A DNA stretch of 12,265 nucleotides from Campylobacterota bacterium. Its GTDB lineage: Bacteria; Campylobacterota; Campylobacteria; Campylobacterales; Sulfurimonadaceae. Positions 1 through 7,157 of the stretch are shown piece after piece; the first letter of the stretch is position 1, and each line of letters opens with the position of its first letter. The notes beneath the pieces are model-generated. The model made no database searches and was not told where the DNA came from. It saw nothing but the letters and a program-made list of their open reading frames with translations. The stretch covers positions 1 to 12,265 of the forward strand of contig JAADDU010000011.1 of assembly GCA_013153755.1 (NCBI GenBank), read 5' to 3'. Both the position numbers and the translations under genes were made by a program.

Positions 1-418
1 ACTCTTTGCTATCTAAAGATAATTTAAAAATCGTATTTATATACCTCTTTTTTTTATTGTCAAGATATAATGTCCCCTTTTTTTTTACTTCCTTATTACC
101 ATATAAAAAAACACTTTGAAGGAGTGGATTTCTAATCTCTAAAATCTTTGTTAATTTCTTATTTGTATTATTATAAAAACATAATTTTACCCATACAGTT
201 GTATCTCTTACAAAACCAAGGTTTATATATGATGTGTTACTTTTTAAAAAATTTACATCATTTTTAAGCTGTTGTAATGTTAAGTTTTCTTTATCGATAT
301 ATATTTCGCTATCTAAAAGAATATTTTCACTATTTTTTGAAAAATCAATGTTAGATGCAGTGAGTTTAAGAGATATTATACACATAAAAACAATCATAAA
401 AAGCTTAACTCTGTACAT
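1..418 (-). CDS. Membrane sensor protein, N-terminal part (7TMR-DISM extracellular domain 2-like), cut by left edge
   Basis: This is an open frame of 139 codons that begins at ATG 416-418 and leaves the window at position 1. The start is supported by AAAGAG a few bases upstream and a TATAAT promoter 26-32 bp away. Residues 1 to about 21 form a signal peptide (MYRVK, then a hydrophobic stretch ending near LTAS). The mature part (ENILLDSEIYIDKENLTLQQ, then GFVRDTTVWVKLCFYNNT and LEIRNPLLQSVFLYG) matches the pattern of the 7TMR-DISMED2 sensory domain: a 'vWv+l.l.N.t' strand followed by 'l.l.nP.l..v.ly'. Proteins of this type normally continue into seven membrane helices and a histidine kinase or diguanylate cyclase output, which cannot be seen here. 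The coding strand carries an A9G4 run (78-86 plus 74-77) and an A8 run (48-55). The domain match is from pattern memory and is moderately sure; that it is a real gene is very likely. Confidence 0.72.
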   Translation of the reverse strand, partial: MYRVKLFMIVFMCIISLKLTASNIDFSKNSENILLDSEIYIDKENLTLQQLKNDVNFLKSNTSYINLGFVRDTTVWVKLCFYNNTNKKLTKILEIRNPLLQSVFLYGNKEVKKKGTLYLDNKKKRYINTIFKLSLDSKE

Positions 419-444
419 CTGGCTCTCTTTAAATTAGATACAAG

Positions 445-453
445 ATTATAACA
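445..453 (-). promoter_or_regulatory. Extended -10 promoter of the sensor gene
   Basis: The minus strand reads TGTTATAAT, a perfect TATAAT hexamer with the TGn extension. It lies in the 38-bp gap between the yraN stop and the sensor start. A transcript would have a leader of roughly 20 nt with AAAGAG before ATG. This suggests the sensor is transcribed separately from the alaS-yraN operon, although read-through remains possible because no terminator is visible in the gap. Confidence 0.6.
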
Positions 454-456
454 TAT

Positions 457-786
457 TCATATAGTTATATTTTCAACCATATCTATCGCATCTAAGGTTA
501 CAACCACTGCATCATACTCAAAATCCCCATCAAAACCATTCTTTTTCATATATACATTACCTGTTTTTATGAGTCTTGAGAGTTTTGTGCGTGTTATGTT
601 TTGTATAGCTTTTTCATAGTTATCTGCACTTTTTACCTCTATAAAATGTAAAACATCATCTTTAGATGCGATGATGTCTATCTCTCCAAAACGGGAGTAG
701 AAGTTTTGTGTTAGTATAAAAAAGCCATTTTCTTGAAGGTAGCTACAAGCTTTTTGCTCTGCTATATCTCCCTTTTTTCTACTCAT
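457..786 (-). CDS. yraN: YraN/UPF0102 family endonuclease-fold protein
   Basis: The product is 109 aa, slightly shorter than the usual ~115-125 aa for the family. It shows the family's order of motifs: an N-terminal KKGDIAEQKACSYLQENG (G6, E10), then FGEIDIIA (E35, D37), then FIEVKS (E50, K52), and a C-terminal FEYDAVVV strand. The D..ExK arrangement is the restriction-endonuclease-like (Holliday junction resolvase-like) core, so metal-dependent nuclease activity is plausible. The physiological role of YraN proteins is not well settled. The ATG overlaps the stop of the upstream bioF-like gene by 4 nt (ATGA, 783-786), which points to translational coupling as the last gene of the alaS operon. 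Family assignment is confident; biochemical function is an inference. Confidence 0.9.
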   Translation of the reverse strand: MSRKKGDIAEQKACSYLQENGFFILTQNFYSRFGEIDIIASKDDVLHFIEVKSADNYEKAIQNITRTKLSRLIKTGNVYMKKNGFDGDFEYDAVVVTLDAIDMVENITI

Positions 787-1877
787 AACTCATCTTTGAT
801 ATATCTACATAAAGTTCTAAGTTCCTCTTTGCTCTCTTGTAGTCTTGCTATAACTCGCAAGATTGCACTAGGTACAGTTGGTTCTCTTATGCCACCTATG
901 GCGTAGCCTTTTGTATATAAATCATCTCGTATCTCTATAACTTTTTTGTTATCGCCTATATGGATGGGGATGATTAAACCATCTACTTTTATGTTTAGTT
1001 CATCTTTTATGATGTTTTGTCTTAGTTGTATGTTTTGTTTTAAAGTTTGTTTGTTTGTTAGTATATATGTTAGGGCATTGTGTCCTAAGAGTGTGTCATA
1101 AAGTGAAAGTGATGTAGCATAGATGATGGGTTTTGCACGATTTACAAGATAATCTACTATATGTTTAGATGCCAAGATAAAAGCACCAAAACTTCCATAA
1201 GCTTTACCAAGTGTTCCCATCTTTATATGGTTTGGTTTTATCTCTATGTTATACAAATCAAAAACACCCATTAGATGTTCTCCAACCACTCCACTACTAT
1301 GTGCTTCATCGACTATAAGCACTGCATCTAACTCATCACAAACATCAAACACTTCTTTTTTACACAAATCTCCATCCATAGAGTAGATGCCCTCAACTGC
1401 TACTATCTTTCTCTTTGCGGTTGATTTTTTTAACATAGTTTTTAATTCATCTATGTCGTTATGTTTAAAAAACTTAACATTTATACCATTTAGATTTGAG
1501 GCTAAAACTCCAGAAGCATGATAAAGTTCATCCATAAAAAGCTCATCGCCTTTTCGAACAAGTGACTCTATGAGTGCTATGTTTGCATTGAACCCACTTC
1601 CTAAGATAACACCATCTTCAAAGCCATTTGCTTCACAAAGTGCATCTTCAAAATCTTTATGTATCTGATGGTAACCATTTACAAGCATAGATGCTTTTGA
1701 GCTATGTGCTGGTAGTTTTTCTAGTTCTTTGATGGTTTGGTTATGTAGTTCTTTGTTATGGGATAACCCAAGATAATCATTTGATGCAAAATCTTTAACC
1801 ACTGCATCTACAACTTTTCTTTGTCTATATCTTCCTGAGCGTTTAAGTGCTTTTAGCTCATGTTCATAGTAGTTCAT
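783..1877 (-). CDS. bioF: BioF-like alpha-oxoamine synthase (8-amino-7-oxononanoate synthase family)
   Basis: A 364-aa fold-type I PLP enzyme. Family marks are SNDYLGL (32-38), the HSSKASMLVNGYH segment (58-70) where the family usually has a G-S/A-R/G pattern, EGIYSMDGD (162-170), VDEAHSSGVVG (189-199) with D190 and H193 contacting the cofactor, the Schiff-base lysine K225 in GTLGKAYGS, and REPTVPSAILRV near the C-terminus. The family condenses an amino acid with an acyl-CoA or acyl-ACP: BioF joins L-alanine and pimeloyl-ACP/CoA for biotin, Kbl makes 2-amino-3-ketobutyrate, and CqsA makes autoinducers. Length (usual ~380-400 aa) and sequence fit BioF best, but no other bio gene is present to confirm the pathway. 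The start ATG overlaps the maf stop by 4 nt (1874-1877). Family is certain; exact substrate is probable. Confidence 0.85.
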   Translation of the reverse strand: MNYYEHELKALKRSGRYRQRKVVDAVVKDFASNDYLGLSHNKELHNQTIKELEKLPAHSSKASMLVNGYHQIHKDFEDALCEANGFEDGVILGSGFNANIALIESLVRKGDELFMDELYHASGVLASNLNGINVKFFKHNDIDELKTMLKKSTAKRKIVAVEGIYSMDGDLCKKEVFDVCDELDAVLIVDEAHSSGVVGEHLMGVFDLYNIEIKPNHIKMGTLGKAYGSFGAFILASKHIVDYLVNRAKPIIYATSLSLYDTLLGHNALTYILTNKQTLKQNIQLRQNIIKDELNIKVDGLIIPIHIGDNKKVIEIRDDLYTKGYAIGGIREPTVPSAILRVIARLQESKEELRTLCRYIKDEL

Positions 1878-2419
1878 AAAAAACTCTTTAGTAAATCAGT
1901 ATTTAACCCCATCGCAGTTGATTCAAACCCTTTGACTTCTTTTATGTATGTTTTACAAAAGCCCTCTACCATACAAGCACCAGCTTTTCCTCTCCACTCA
2001 CCACTCTTTAGATATGCTTCTAAATCTTGCCTATCAAACTTCTCAAATATATAATCAGTTTGAGATATATCTATGATTTTTTGCGTCTTTGAGTGGTATA
2101 TCATCGCTGTAACTATGCTAGTGATACTCCCACTTTGTGTTAGTAAAATCTCCCTCGCATCTTCAAGACTTTTTGCTTTACGCAAAATCTTACCTTGTGA
2201 AGTTACAACGGTATCGGCTACTAAAAGTGGATACTCTTCACATCCAAATGCTTTTAAATTTGCCTCATATTTACCTAAAGTAGCCATATATACAAAACTT
2301 TTAGGGTTGTTAGTTATGATGCTATCTTCATCAAACTCCACACTCTCTTGTATAAACTCTATCTTTGCATCTTTTAGGAGTTTTGCTCTAGTTATGGAAG
2401 ATGAAGCTAGTCTTAACAT
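1874..2419 (-). CDS. maf: Maf family nucleoside triphosphate pyrophosphatase
   Basis: The product is 181 aa, close to the normal Maf length (~185-200). It opens with the family signature LASSSITRAKLL (4-15) and has the conserved LLVADTVV segment (65-72, catalytic-region D69), KILRKAKSLEDAREIL (77-92), SGSITSIVTAM (97-106), and the late YLKSGEWRGKAGACMVEG motif (136-153) ending in AMGLNTDLL. Maf/YhdE/YceF proteins hydrolyse non-canonical or modified NTPs to NMP plus PPi and act as house-cleaning enzymes in the cytoplasm; some influence cell division. Base specificity (dTTP/UTP versus m7GTP type) cannot be fixed by eye. The gene overlaps the preceding UDG-like gene by 7 nt and the following bioF-like gene by 4 nt. 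From memory, maf also sits next to alaS in Campylobacter jejuni, which supports conserved clustering. Confidence 0.93.
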   Translation of the reverse strand: MLRLASSSITRAKLLKDAKIEFIQESVEFDEDSIITNNPKSFVYMATLGKYEANLKAFGCEEYPLLVADTVVTSQGKILRKAKSLEDAREILLTQSGSITSIVTAMIYHSKTQKIIDISQTDYIFEKFDRQDLEAYLKSGEWRGKAGACMVEGFCKTYIKEVKGFESTAMGLNTDLLKSFL

Positions 2420-2976
2420 ACTATAAACCTCTTTAGTTGTTCTATATCCTCTTTATAGCGTACTTTTTTCCAGTTGTTAAAAGATGGATGGGGAACTCTT
2501 AGTACTTCTAAAAAGTCACTATCACTAAACACTTCATCAAAAGCACTTTGGGCAAATCTTCCACAAAGAACTACTTTTTTATCTTGATGTTTTTCAAGTC
2601 TGTTTTTAAAATCTAAAAGCATCTTTTGTATAACTATATTTATGCCACTTTTTGCATTTTTTCTAGGTTTAGGGTTTTGTCGTATAAGCTCAAAAAACTC
2701 TAATGCATCTAAATTTGGATTTTTATAAGCTGATTTTTGAAGGGGGTAGTTTGAGATATTTAGCAAACCTAGTGCATCTACTTTTTTTTCGTTTATTAGT
2801 TTACCTAATGCTTCAGAGAGATTAAATAAAACGAGTGACATATCTACACCACTTTTTCCAGCTACGGGATAGCCATTTTTAATCTCTTGTGTATGTGGAG
2901 ATTCTAGTACAAATATAACTTTTGTATCTTCATATACTATGTCATTTACAAAGTAGTCATCTAGTTCATGTGGCAT
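2413..2976 (-). CDS. Uracil-DNA glycosylase superfamily-fold protein, function unproven
   Basis: The start chosen is ATG 2974-2976 (187 aa), because AGGA lies 6 nt upstream and falls in the 13-bp gap after the previous stop. A longer GTG start at 3015 would overlap that gene by 26 nt and has no clear ribosome site. Visible motifs resemble a UDG fold in order: VIFVLESPHTQE (20-31) where family-4-type enzymes have GEAPG..E, GYPVAGKSG (35-43) like G.PFVG..G, LLNISNYP (71-78) like the tN strand, VVLCGRFAQSAF (135-146) like the LG..A helix, and VPHPSFNNW (161-169) like the HPS loop. There are no Fe-S cysteines of the family 4/5 kind. Whether it cuts uracil, another lesion, or is catalytically altered is open. 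Superfamily placement is moderately confident and based on motif order only. Confidence 0.72.
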   Translation of the reverse strand: MPHELDDYFVNDIVYEDTKVIFVLESPHTQEIKNGYPVAGKSGVDMSLVLFNLSEALGKLINEKKVDALGLLNISNYPLQKSAYKNPNLDALEFFELIRQNPKPRKNAKSGINIVIQKMLLDFKNRLEKHQDKKVVLCGRFAQSAFDEVFSDSDFLEVLRVPHPSFNNWKKVRYKEDIEQLKRFIVC

Positions 2977-2989
2977 TTTATATCCTAAA

Positions 2990-3472
2990 TTATAGATATA
3001 CCCTAAGTGTTGCACCTAAAAATATAGCTATGGAGCCAAGTGCTATATTTATAGGAACCATATATTTTCCTATAAGTTCCAACATCTCTCTAGCTTTGTT
3101 AAAATCACCTTCTAACATCGCTTTATCAGCCTTGTTTCTTCTTAGAATCATACTCATAAGGTTTATAAACATCAAACCCCAAATAAGCTCTTTTAGATGT
3201 GTAAGGTAGTGAAAATCTGTATGTTTTATGTCATAACTTATGCTTAAAATAGCTCCAGTTAAAGCTAAAAGCATCACAAAAGGTAAAACTATAAAAAAAA
3301 GTTTCTTTAGAGCAAGTGAGATTTTTTCCAGTCTATCTGCTGGGGAGATTATCTGCATAAAAGATGGATGAGCAGCATATCTCATAGCTACCATACCACC
3401 AACCCAAATCACAGCACTTATGATATGGGCGAAGATGATGATATTTCTATACTCCAAAAAAAAGTTTTGCAC
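2990..3472 (-). CDS. Small four-helix membrane protein, CopD/HemJ-like
   Basis: The product is 160 aa with four predicted membrane helices at about 10-30, 57-79, 92-112 and 136-157. Helix 1 carries H16 in FAHIISAVIWVGGM, and helix 3 starts with THLKELIW (H92, K94). A histidine plus W-x-G-G in the first helix and another histidine before the third is the layout of CopD-type and HemJ-type (UPF0093) proteins, some of which bind b-type haem. I cannot tell which family applies: the HemJ signature (W.AGL.Y.PR) is not matched closely. The start is GTG 3470-3472, whose G is also the last base of the alaS TAG stop; GAGG sits 10 nt upstream inside alaS, so translation is probably coupled. The next ATG would remove most of helix 1. 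No function is assigned. Confidence 0.78.
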   Translation of the reverse strand: MQNFFLEYRNIIIFAHIISAVIWVGGMVAMRYAAHPSFMQIISPADRLEKISLALKKLFFIVLPFVMLLALTGAILSISYDIKHTDFHYLTHLKELIWGLMFINLMSMILRRNKADKAMLEGDFNKAREMLELIGKYMVPINIALGSIAIFLGATLRVYL

Positions 3473-6021
3473 TAAGATAAAACCTCAGTTATGTATGAAA
3501 GTGCTTCCTCTTTTGCAAGTGGTAGTTTTGTTTTATCTTTTCCACCAGCTTGAGCGAAGTCTGGACGACCACCACCACCACCACCAAGTATAGGAGCGAT
3601 TTTCTTTATCCAATCTCCAGCTTTTGCAGATGCATCTTTAACACCACAAGCTATAAGGACTTTTTCCCCTTTTACTTGAAAAAGCATTGCACAAAGTTTT
3701 TCATTTTGATTTTTAAGCTCATCTATCTTTTCTTTTATATCGCCATTTGGATACTCTTCAACTATAACACTAACACCATTTACCTCAGATGCAGTTATCT
3801 CAACTTTTGCACTCTCTTGAGCCTCTTTAAGTTCAGTTTTTAAGTCTGTTATGGTTGATTTAAGTCTAGCTATACCTGCGAGTACATCTAGGTTTTTAAC
3901 TTCTGCTTCAACTTTTTTAAGCAGTATGCGCTCATCACAAAAGTATCTGTATGCAGATGCACCACAAACAGCTTCTATTCTCCTAACACCAGCACTAACA
4001 CCACTCTCTTTTGTTATGATAAATGAGCCTATGTTTGCAGTGTTATCAACATGAACACCACCACAAAACTCTACAGAGGCATCATCAAAACTAACTACTC
4101 TTACTTCATCTCCGTATTTTTCGCCAAACTGAGCTTTTGCACCACTGTTTTTGGCATCTTCTATACCCATAACCTCAGTTTTAGCAGGTATAGCTCTTGA
4201 TACAAGCTCATTTACCCTTTGCTCTATCTCCGCTAATTCGCTATGTTCTAGTGCTTTTGGATGGGAAAAGTCAAATCTAAGTCTATCTGCTTCAACAAGT
4301 GAACCAGCCTGAGATATATGCTCCCCTAAAACATCGTATAAAACCGCATGAAGCAGGTGTGTTGCTGAGTGGTGTTTTGTGATTTCATTACGACTCATAT
4401 CCACAACACTATCTACATTTATGCCAACTTTTATGCTAGAAGTTACCTCTATCTTAGAGAGGTTTATATCAAAAAATTTCTTTGTATCTGTGACTTTTGC
4501 ACGGCAAGTAAGCTCACCTATATCTCCACACTGTCCACCGCTTTGAGCATAAAATGGAGTTTTATCTAGCATAACCCAACCACTTTGAGAGATGTCAAGT
4601 GCATCTACTCTTTTATACTCTGCATCTAAAAGTGCTACTACTTTTGATTTGTAAGTTGTATGCTCATAACCTACAAACTCATTTGTCCCAAACTCCTCTA
4701 AAAGCTCTTTAAAATCTCCATGATTTTGCTCATCTCCACTACCTTTCCAAGCAGCTTTTGCACGAGTTTTTTGCTCTTTCATAAGTTCCTCAAATCTTGC
4801 AGAATCAAGTGCTATATTTTTACCTTTTAACATATCTTCTGTAAGGTCTAGTGGGAAGCCAAAAGTATCATAAAGTTTAAATGCAACATCTCCACTAAAA
4901 ATTTCTTTTGTATTTTTAAGTTCTGCCTCAAAAAGTTCTATACCAGACTCTATAGTTTTAAAAAATCTTGCTTCTTCTAGTTTTATCTGCTCTTTTACAA
5001 CACTAGCTTTTGTTTTTAGGTATCCATACTCTTTACCCATAATCTCAACAACACTATCAACAAGTTTATACATAAAAGCTTCTCTAAAACCAAGTAGATA
5101 ACCGTGTCTTATAGCACGGCGAAGGATACGGCGAAGAACATAACCACGCCCTTCGTTTGAGAAGTTTATACCTTGAGCTAAAAGGAAAAGTGTTGTTCTT
5201 ATGTGGTCAGCTATAACTCTGTAAGATGCACCACTTTCATACTTGTACTCTCTACCTATAAGCTCCTCAACTTTGTTGATGATTGGCATAAATAAAGATG
5301 AACCGTAGTTGCTTAATGCTCCCTCTTTTATAGCTACAACTCTCTCAAGCCCCATACCTGTATCTATGGAAGGTTTTGGAAGTGGTGTCATAGTTCCATC
5401 AGCACTTTTTTCATACTGCATAAAAACCAAGTTCCAAATCTCTAAAAATCTATCTCCATCTCCACCAAGGTAATCCTCTTCGCCTGAGAAGTTTTCTGCC
5501 CCTTGGTCATAAAAGATTTCACTACATGGTCCACAAGGTCCAGTATCTCCCATTTGCCAGAAGTTGTCTGCATCTCCGAGTCTAAGGATTCTATCTTTAG
5601 CGATATGTTTTTGCCAAAGAAGTTCAGCTTCATCATCACTATCATGAACTGTTACCCAAAGTTTGTCAACTGGTAGTTTTATAACCTCTGTTATAAACTC
5701 CCATGCATAAGCGATGGCTTCTTCTTTAAAGTAATCTCCAAAACTAAAGTTACCAAGCATCTCAAAAAATGTATGGTGTCTTGCAGTATGTCCAACATTT
5801 TCCAAGTCGTTGTGTTTCCCACCAGCTCTTAAACATGTTTGGCATGAAGTAGCACGAGGATTAGCTGGCTTAGGAATTTCACCCGTAAAGATTGACTTAA
5901 AAGGAACCATTCCAGCATTGTTAAAAAGTAGTGTTGCATCTTGAGGAACTAACGGTCCTGAAGCCACTCTTTCATGTTGTTTTGATTCAAAAAACTTTAA
6001 ATACTCTTCTCTAATATCCAT
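3472..6021 (-). CDS. alaS: Alanine--tRNA ligase
   Basis: The cytoplasmic class II synthetase that charges tRNA-Ala. The start is ATG 6019-6021 (849 aa) with AAGAG 8 nt upstream; an in-frame TTG two codons earlier lies only 2 nt from that site and is rejected. The catalytic domain begins [16 protein letters not shown] and has [12 protein letters not shown] (31-42), [18 protein letters not shown] (60-77) and [18 protein letters not shown] (81-98). The editing domain has the zinc ligands H551 and H555 (HSATH) and C653 and H657 (CGGVH). The C-Ala domain ends with six glycines (813-818) then RPDFAQAGG. Length is typical (~850-880 aa) and all zinc ligands are intact, so mischarged Ser/Gly-tRNA editing should work. 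It is the first gene of the six-gene operon. Identification is essentially certain. Confidence 0.98.
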   Translation of the reverse strand: MDIREEYLKFFESKQHERVASGPLVPQDATLLFNNAGMVPFKSIFTGEIPKPANPRATSCQTCLRAGGKHNDLENVGHTARHHTFFEMLGNFSFGDYFKEEAIAYAWEFITEVIKLPVDKLWVTVHDSDDEAELLWQKHIAKDRILRLGDADNFWQMGDTGPCGPCSEIFYDQGAENFSGEEDYLGGDGDRFLEIWNLVFMQYEKSADGTMTPLPKPSIDTGMGLERVVAIKEGALSNYGSSLFMPIINKVEELIGREYKYESGASYRVIADHIRTTLFLLAQGINFSNEGRGYVLRRILRRAIRHGYLLGFREAFMYKLVDSVVEIMGKEYGYLKTKASVVKEQIKLEEARFFKTIESGIELFEAELKNTKEIFSGDVAFKLYDTFGFPLDLTEDMLKGKNIALDSARFEELMKEQKTRAKAAWKGSGDEQNHGDFKELLEEFGTNEFVGYEHTTYKSKVVALLDAEYKRVDALDISQSGWVMLDKTPFYAQSGGQCGDIGELTCRAKVTDTKKFFDINLSKIEVTSSIKVGINVDSVVDMSRNEITKHHSATHLLHAVLYDVLGEHISQAGSLVEADRLRFDFSHPKALEHSELAEIEQRVNELVSRAIPAKTEVMGIEDAKNSGAKAQFGEKYGDEVRVVSFDDASVEFCGGVHVDNTANIGSFIITKESGVSAGVRRIEAVCGASAYRYFCDERILLKKVEAEVKNLDVLAGIARLKSTITDLKTELKEAQESAKVEITASEVNGVSVIVEEYPNGDIKEKIDELKNQNEKLCAMLFQVKGEKVLIACGVKDASAKAGDWIKKIAPILGGGGGGRPDFAQAGGKDKTKLPLAKEEALSYITEVLS

Positions 6022-6049
6022 TTTCAATACTCTTTTATAAAATTACGCG

Positions 6050-6055
6050 ATTATA
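6050..6055 (-). promoter_or_regulatory. -10 element of the alaS operon promoter
   Basis: The minus strand reads TATAAT, preceded by T-rich blocks (TTTATTTTTAGATTTTTAGA), the arrangement typical of Campylobacterota vegetative promoters, where T-rich periodicity replaces a strong -35. The leader to the alaS ATG would be about 20-25 nt with AAGAG as ribosome site. It lies in the 121-bp region shared with the divergent acpS. Confidence 0.65.
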
Positions 6056-6085
6056 TCTAAAAATCTAAAAATAAATGATTAAACT

Positions 6086-6113
6086 TTGCTATAAAGCCAC
6101 TTTTAGATAAAAT
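6086..6113 (+). promoter_or_regulatory. Candidate acpS promoter
   Basis: TTGCTA (6086-6091), then a 16-bp spacer and TAAAAT (6108-6113) on the plus strand, about 30 bp before the acpS start. Both hexamers are imperfect and the area is very AT-rich, so the assignment is tentative. It faces away from the alaS promoter with about 30 bp between the elements. Confidence 0.4.
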
Positions 6114-6142
6114 TTTAAAAATTTTAAATTAGGGTATTAGAG

Positions 6143-6493
6143 ATGATTGGTATAGACCTCATTAAGACCTCTCGTATGAAGCGTATGATAGATAGATTTG
6201 ACAACAAAGCACTTTTAAAATTTTTATCTGATGATGAGATAAAGCTTGTAAAAAACTACAAAACTGCATCTGGATTTTGGGCTATAAAAGAAGCTACTTC
6301 AAAAGCTCTAGGAGTTGGTATAGGTGCCGAGTGTTCATTTCACGATATAGTTATCTCAAAAACACAAAAAGGTGCACCTCAAATTACATTATCTGATAAA
6401 GTGATGAAAAATTTTAAGATTAAAGACACTTCTGTATCTATCACACATGATGGGGAGTATGCTATAGGGGTTGTTGTTATTGAATTAAATTAG
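6143..6493 (+). CDS. acpS: Holo-[acyl-carrier-protein] synthase
   Basis: The product is 116 aa, the normal AcpS length. It transfers the 4'-phosphopantetheine group from coenzyme A to the serine of apo-ACP, activating it for fatty acid synthesis. The signature MIGIDLI at the N-terminus supplies D5, and FWAIKEATSKALG (45-57) supplies E50 and K54; D5 and E50 are the Mg2+ ligands of the family. The C-terminal SVSITHDGEYAIGVVVIE (97-114) is the usual closing strand region. The start ATG 6143 is preceded by AGGG at 6131-6134 (8 nt spacing). The gene stands alone on the plus strand, divergent from alaS and convergent with tpx. Its stop codon lies in the first arm of a 7-bp hairpin. Confidence 0.96.
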   Translation: MIGIDLIKTSRMKRMIDRFDNKALLKFLSDDEIKLVKNYKTASGFWAIKEATSKALGVGIGAECSFHDIVISKTQKGAPQITLSDKVMKNFKIKDTSVSITHDGEYAIGVVVIELN

Positions 6494-6508
6494 GGCAAAA
6501 AGCCCTAA
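6490..6508. repeat. Stem-loop at the acpS stop codon
   Basis: TTAGGGC (6490-6496) and GCCCTAA (6502-6508) form a perfect 7-bp stem with an AAAAA loop; the acpS TAG lies in the first arm. On the plus strand no U-tract follows. On the minus strand the stem is followed by TTTAATTC, so it could act as a weak back-up terminator for tpx transcription or simply protect mRNA 3' ends. Confidence 0.5.
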
Positions 6509-6512
6509 ATTT

Positions 6513-6545
6513 AGGAGGAAGAATAAAATGAACTAAAAAGTTCAT
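6513..6545 (+). other. Orphan Shine-Dalgarno with a two-codon frame in a hairpin
   Basis: AGGAGG (6513-6518) is one of the best ribosome-binding sequences in the window. Nine bases later comes ATG AAC TAA (6528-6536), a Met-Asn-stop frame, followed at 6544-6549 by a second ATG TAA. The ATGAAC is itself the left arm of a 6-bp perfect stem with GTTCAT (6540-6545; loop TAAAAA). No longer gene follows in this direction, because the terminator and the convergent tpx come next. It could be a relic of a lost gene, a leader-like element, or chance. Confidence 0.35.
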
Positions 6546-6548
6546 GTA

Positions 6549-6582
6549 AAAACCACCCCATAGGGGAAGAATGGGTGGTTTT
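6549..6582. terminator. Bidirectional rho-independent terminator between acpS and tpx
   Basis: AAAACCACCC (6549-6558) pairs perfectly with GGGTGGTTTT (6573-6582), giving a 10-bp stem with a 14-nt loop. The U-run lies within and just past the 3' arm on the plus strand (TGGTTTTAAG), and on the minus strand the stem ends in GGTTTTTAC, so it can stop both acpS and tpx transcripts. Inside it, CCCCATAGGGG (6556-6566) offers a shorter competing hairpin that uses the same C residues. Confidence 0.8.
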
Positions 6583-6614
6583 AAGTGAAAATAATCGTTA
6601 TGTCTTAGAAGTGT

Positions 6615-7118
6615 CTAGCTAACTGCTTTTATAGCAGCATCGTAATTTGGTTCTTCAGTGATTTCTGGAACAATCTCTTTATATGTTACTTCGCCTTCTT
6701 CATTTACAACAAAGATAGCTCTACAAGTAACACCAGCTAAAACTGAACCACCAAGAAGTACACCATAAGCATTAGCAAAATCTTTGTTTCTAAAGTCTGA
6801 AGTAACAGTTAGTTTGTCGATACCTTCAGCTGAACAAAATCTACCTGCTGCAAATGGTAAGTCAAGAGAAACTATAGTAGCTTTTACACCGTCAAGACCT
6901 GCAACTTTTGCATTGAAGTTACGAGTTTCAGTAGCACATACACCAGTATCTAGTGAAGGAACAACGATGATAAGTTGTTTAACACCTTGAGCGCCACCAA
7001 CTACAACATCACCTAAACCATCTGAGTTTACAACTGTTACTTCTGGAGCTTTATCTCCAACATTTACTTCATTTCCTAGAAGTTCTACTTCTGTACCTTT
7101 AAATTTTGTAGTTGCCAT
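6615..7118 (-). CDS. tpx: Thiol peroxidase (atypical 2-Cys peroxiredoxin)
   Basis: The product is 167 aa, exactly the family size. It reduces H2O2 and organic hydroperoxides using thioredoxin as electron donor; no export signal is present, so it acts in the cytoplasm (or wherever the thioredoxin partner is). The peroxidatic site PSLDTGVC (54-61) gives P54, T58 and C61 of the P-x-x-x-T-x-x-C motif. FCSAEGI (94-100) supplies the resolving C95, the usual Tpx spacing of 34 residues. A third cysteine, C132, precedes R133, the conserved active-site arginine position. It starts like other Tpx proteins (TKFKGTEVELLGNEVNVGDKAP). The start ATG is preceded by AAGGAG at 7124-7129. It is a single gene with its own promoter region and a shared terminator with acpS. 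Confidence 0.97.
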   Translation of the reverse strand: MATTKFKGTEVELLGNEVNVGDKAPEVTVVNSDGLGDVVVGGAQGVKQLIIVVPSLDTGVCATETRNFNAKVAGLDGVKATIVSLDLPFAAGRFCSAEGIDKLTVTSDFRNKDFANAYGVLLGGSVLAGVTCRAIFVVNEEGEVTYKEIVPEITEEPNYDAAIKAVS

Positions 7119-7157
7119 TTTGGCTCCTTTAATTTTATATATTTTATTACTCTGTTA

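Noticed and set aside
234..437. Plus-strand frame of 67 codons
   Set aside because: It is antisense to the sensor gene, which has a signal peptide, promoter and domain pattern; the antisense product has low complexity and no ribosome site.
2073..2426. Plus-strand frame of 117 codons opposite maf
   Set aside because: It lies entirely antisense to the well-supported maf gene and resembles no family.
2977..3015. Longer N-terminus of the UDG-like protein from GTG at 3015
   Set aside because: It would overlap the upstream gene by 26 nt and lacks a ribosome site, whereas ATG 2976 has AGGA 6 nt upstream.
3568..3585. Six ACC trinucleotide repeats as a microsatellite or phase-variable tract
   Set aside because: They encode the glycine-rich run in the AlaS C-terminal domain, a family feature, and unit-length changes would keep the frame.
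6022..6027. TTG start of alaS two codons upstream
   Set aside because: The AAGAG ribosome site is only 2 nt from TTG but 8 nt from the ATG at 6021, and AlaS proteins normally begin near this ATG.
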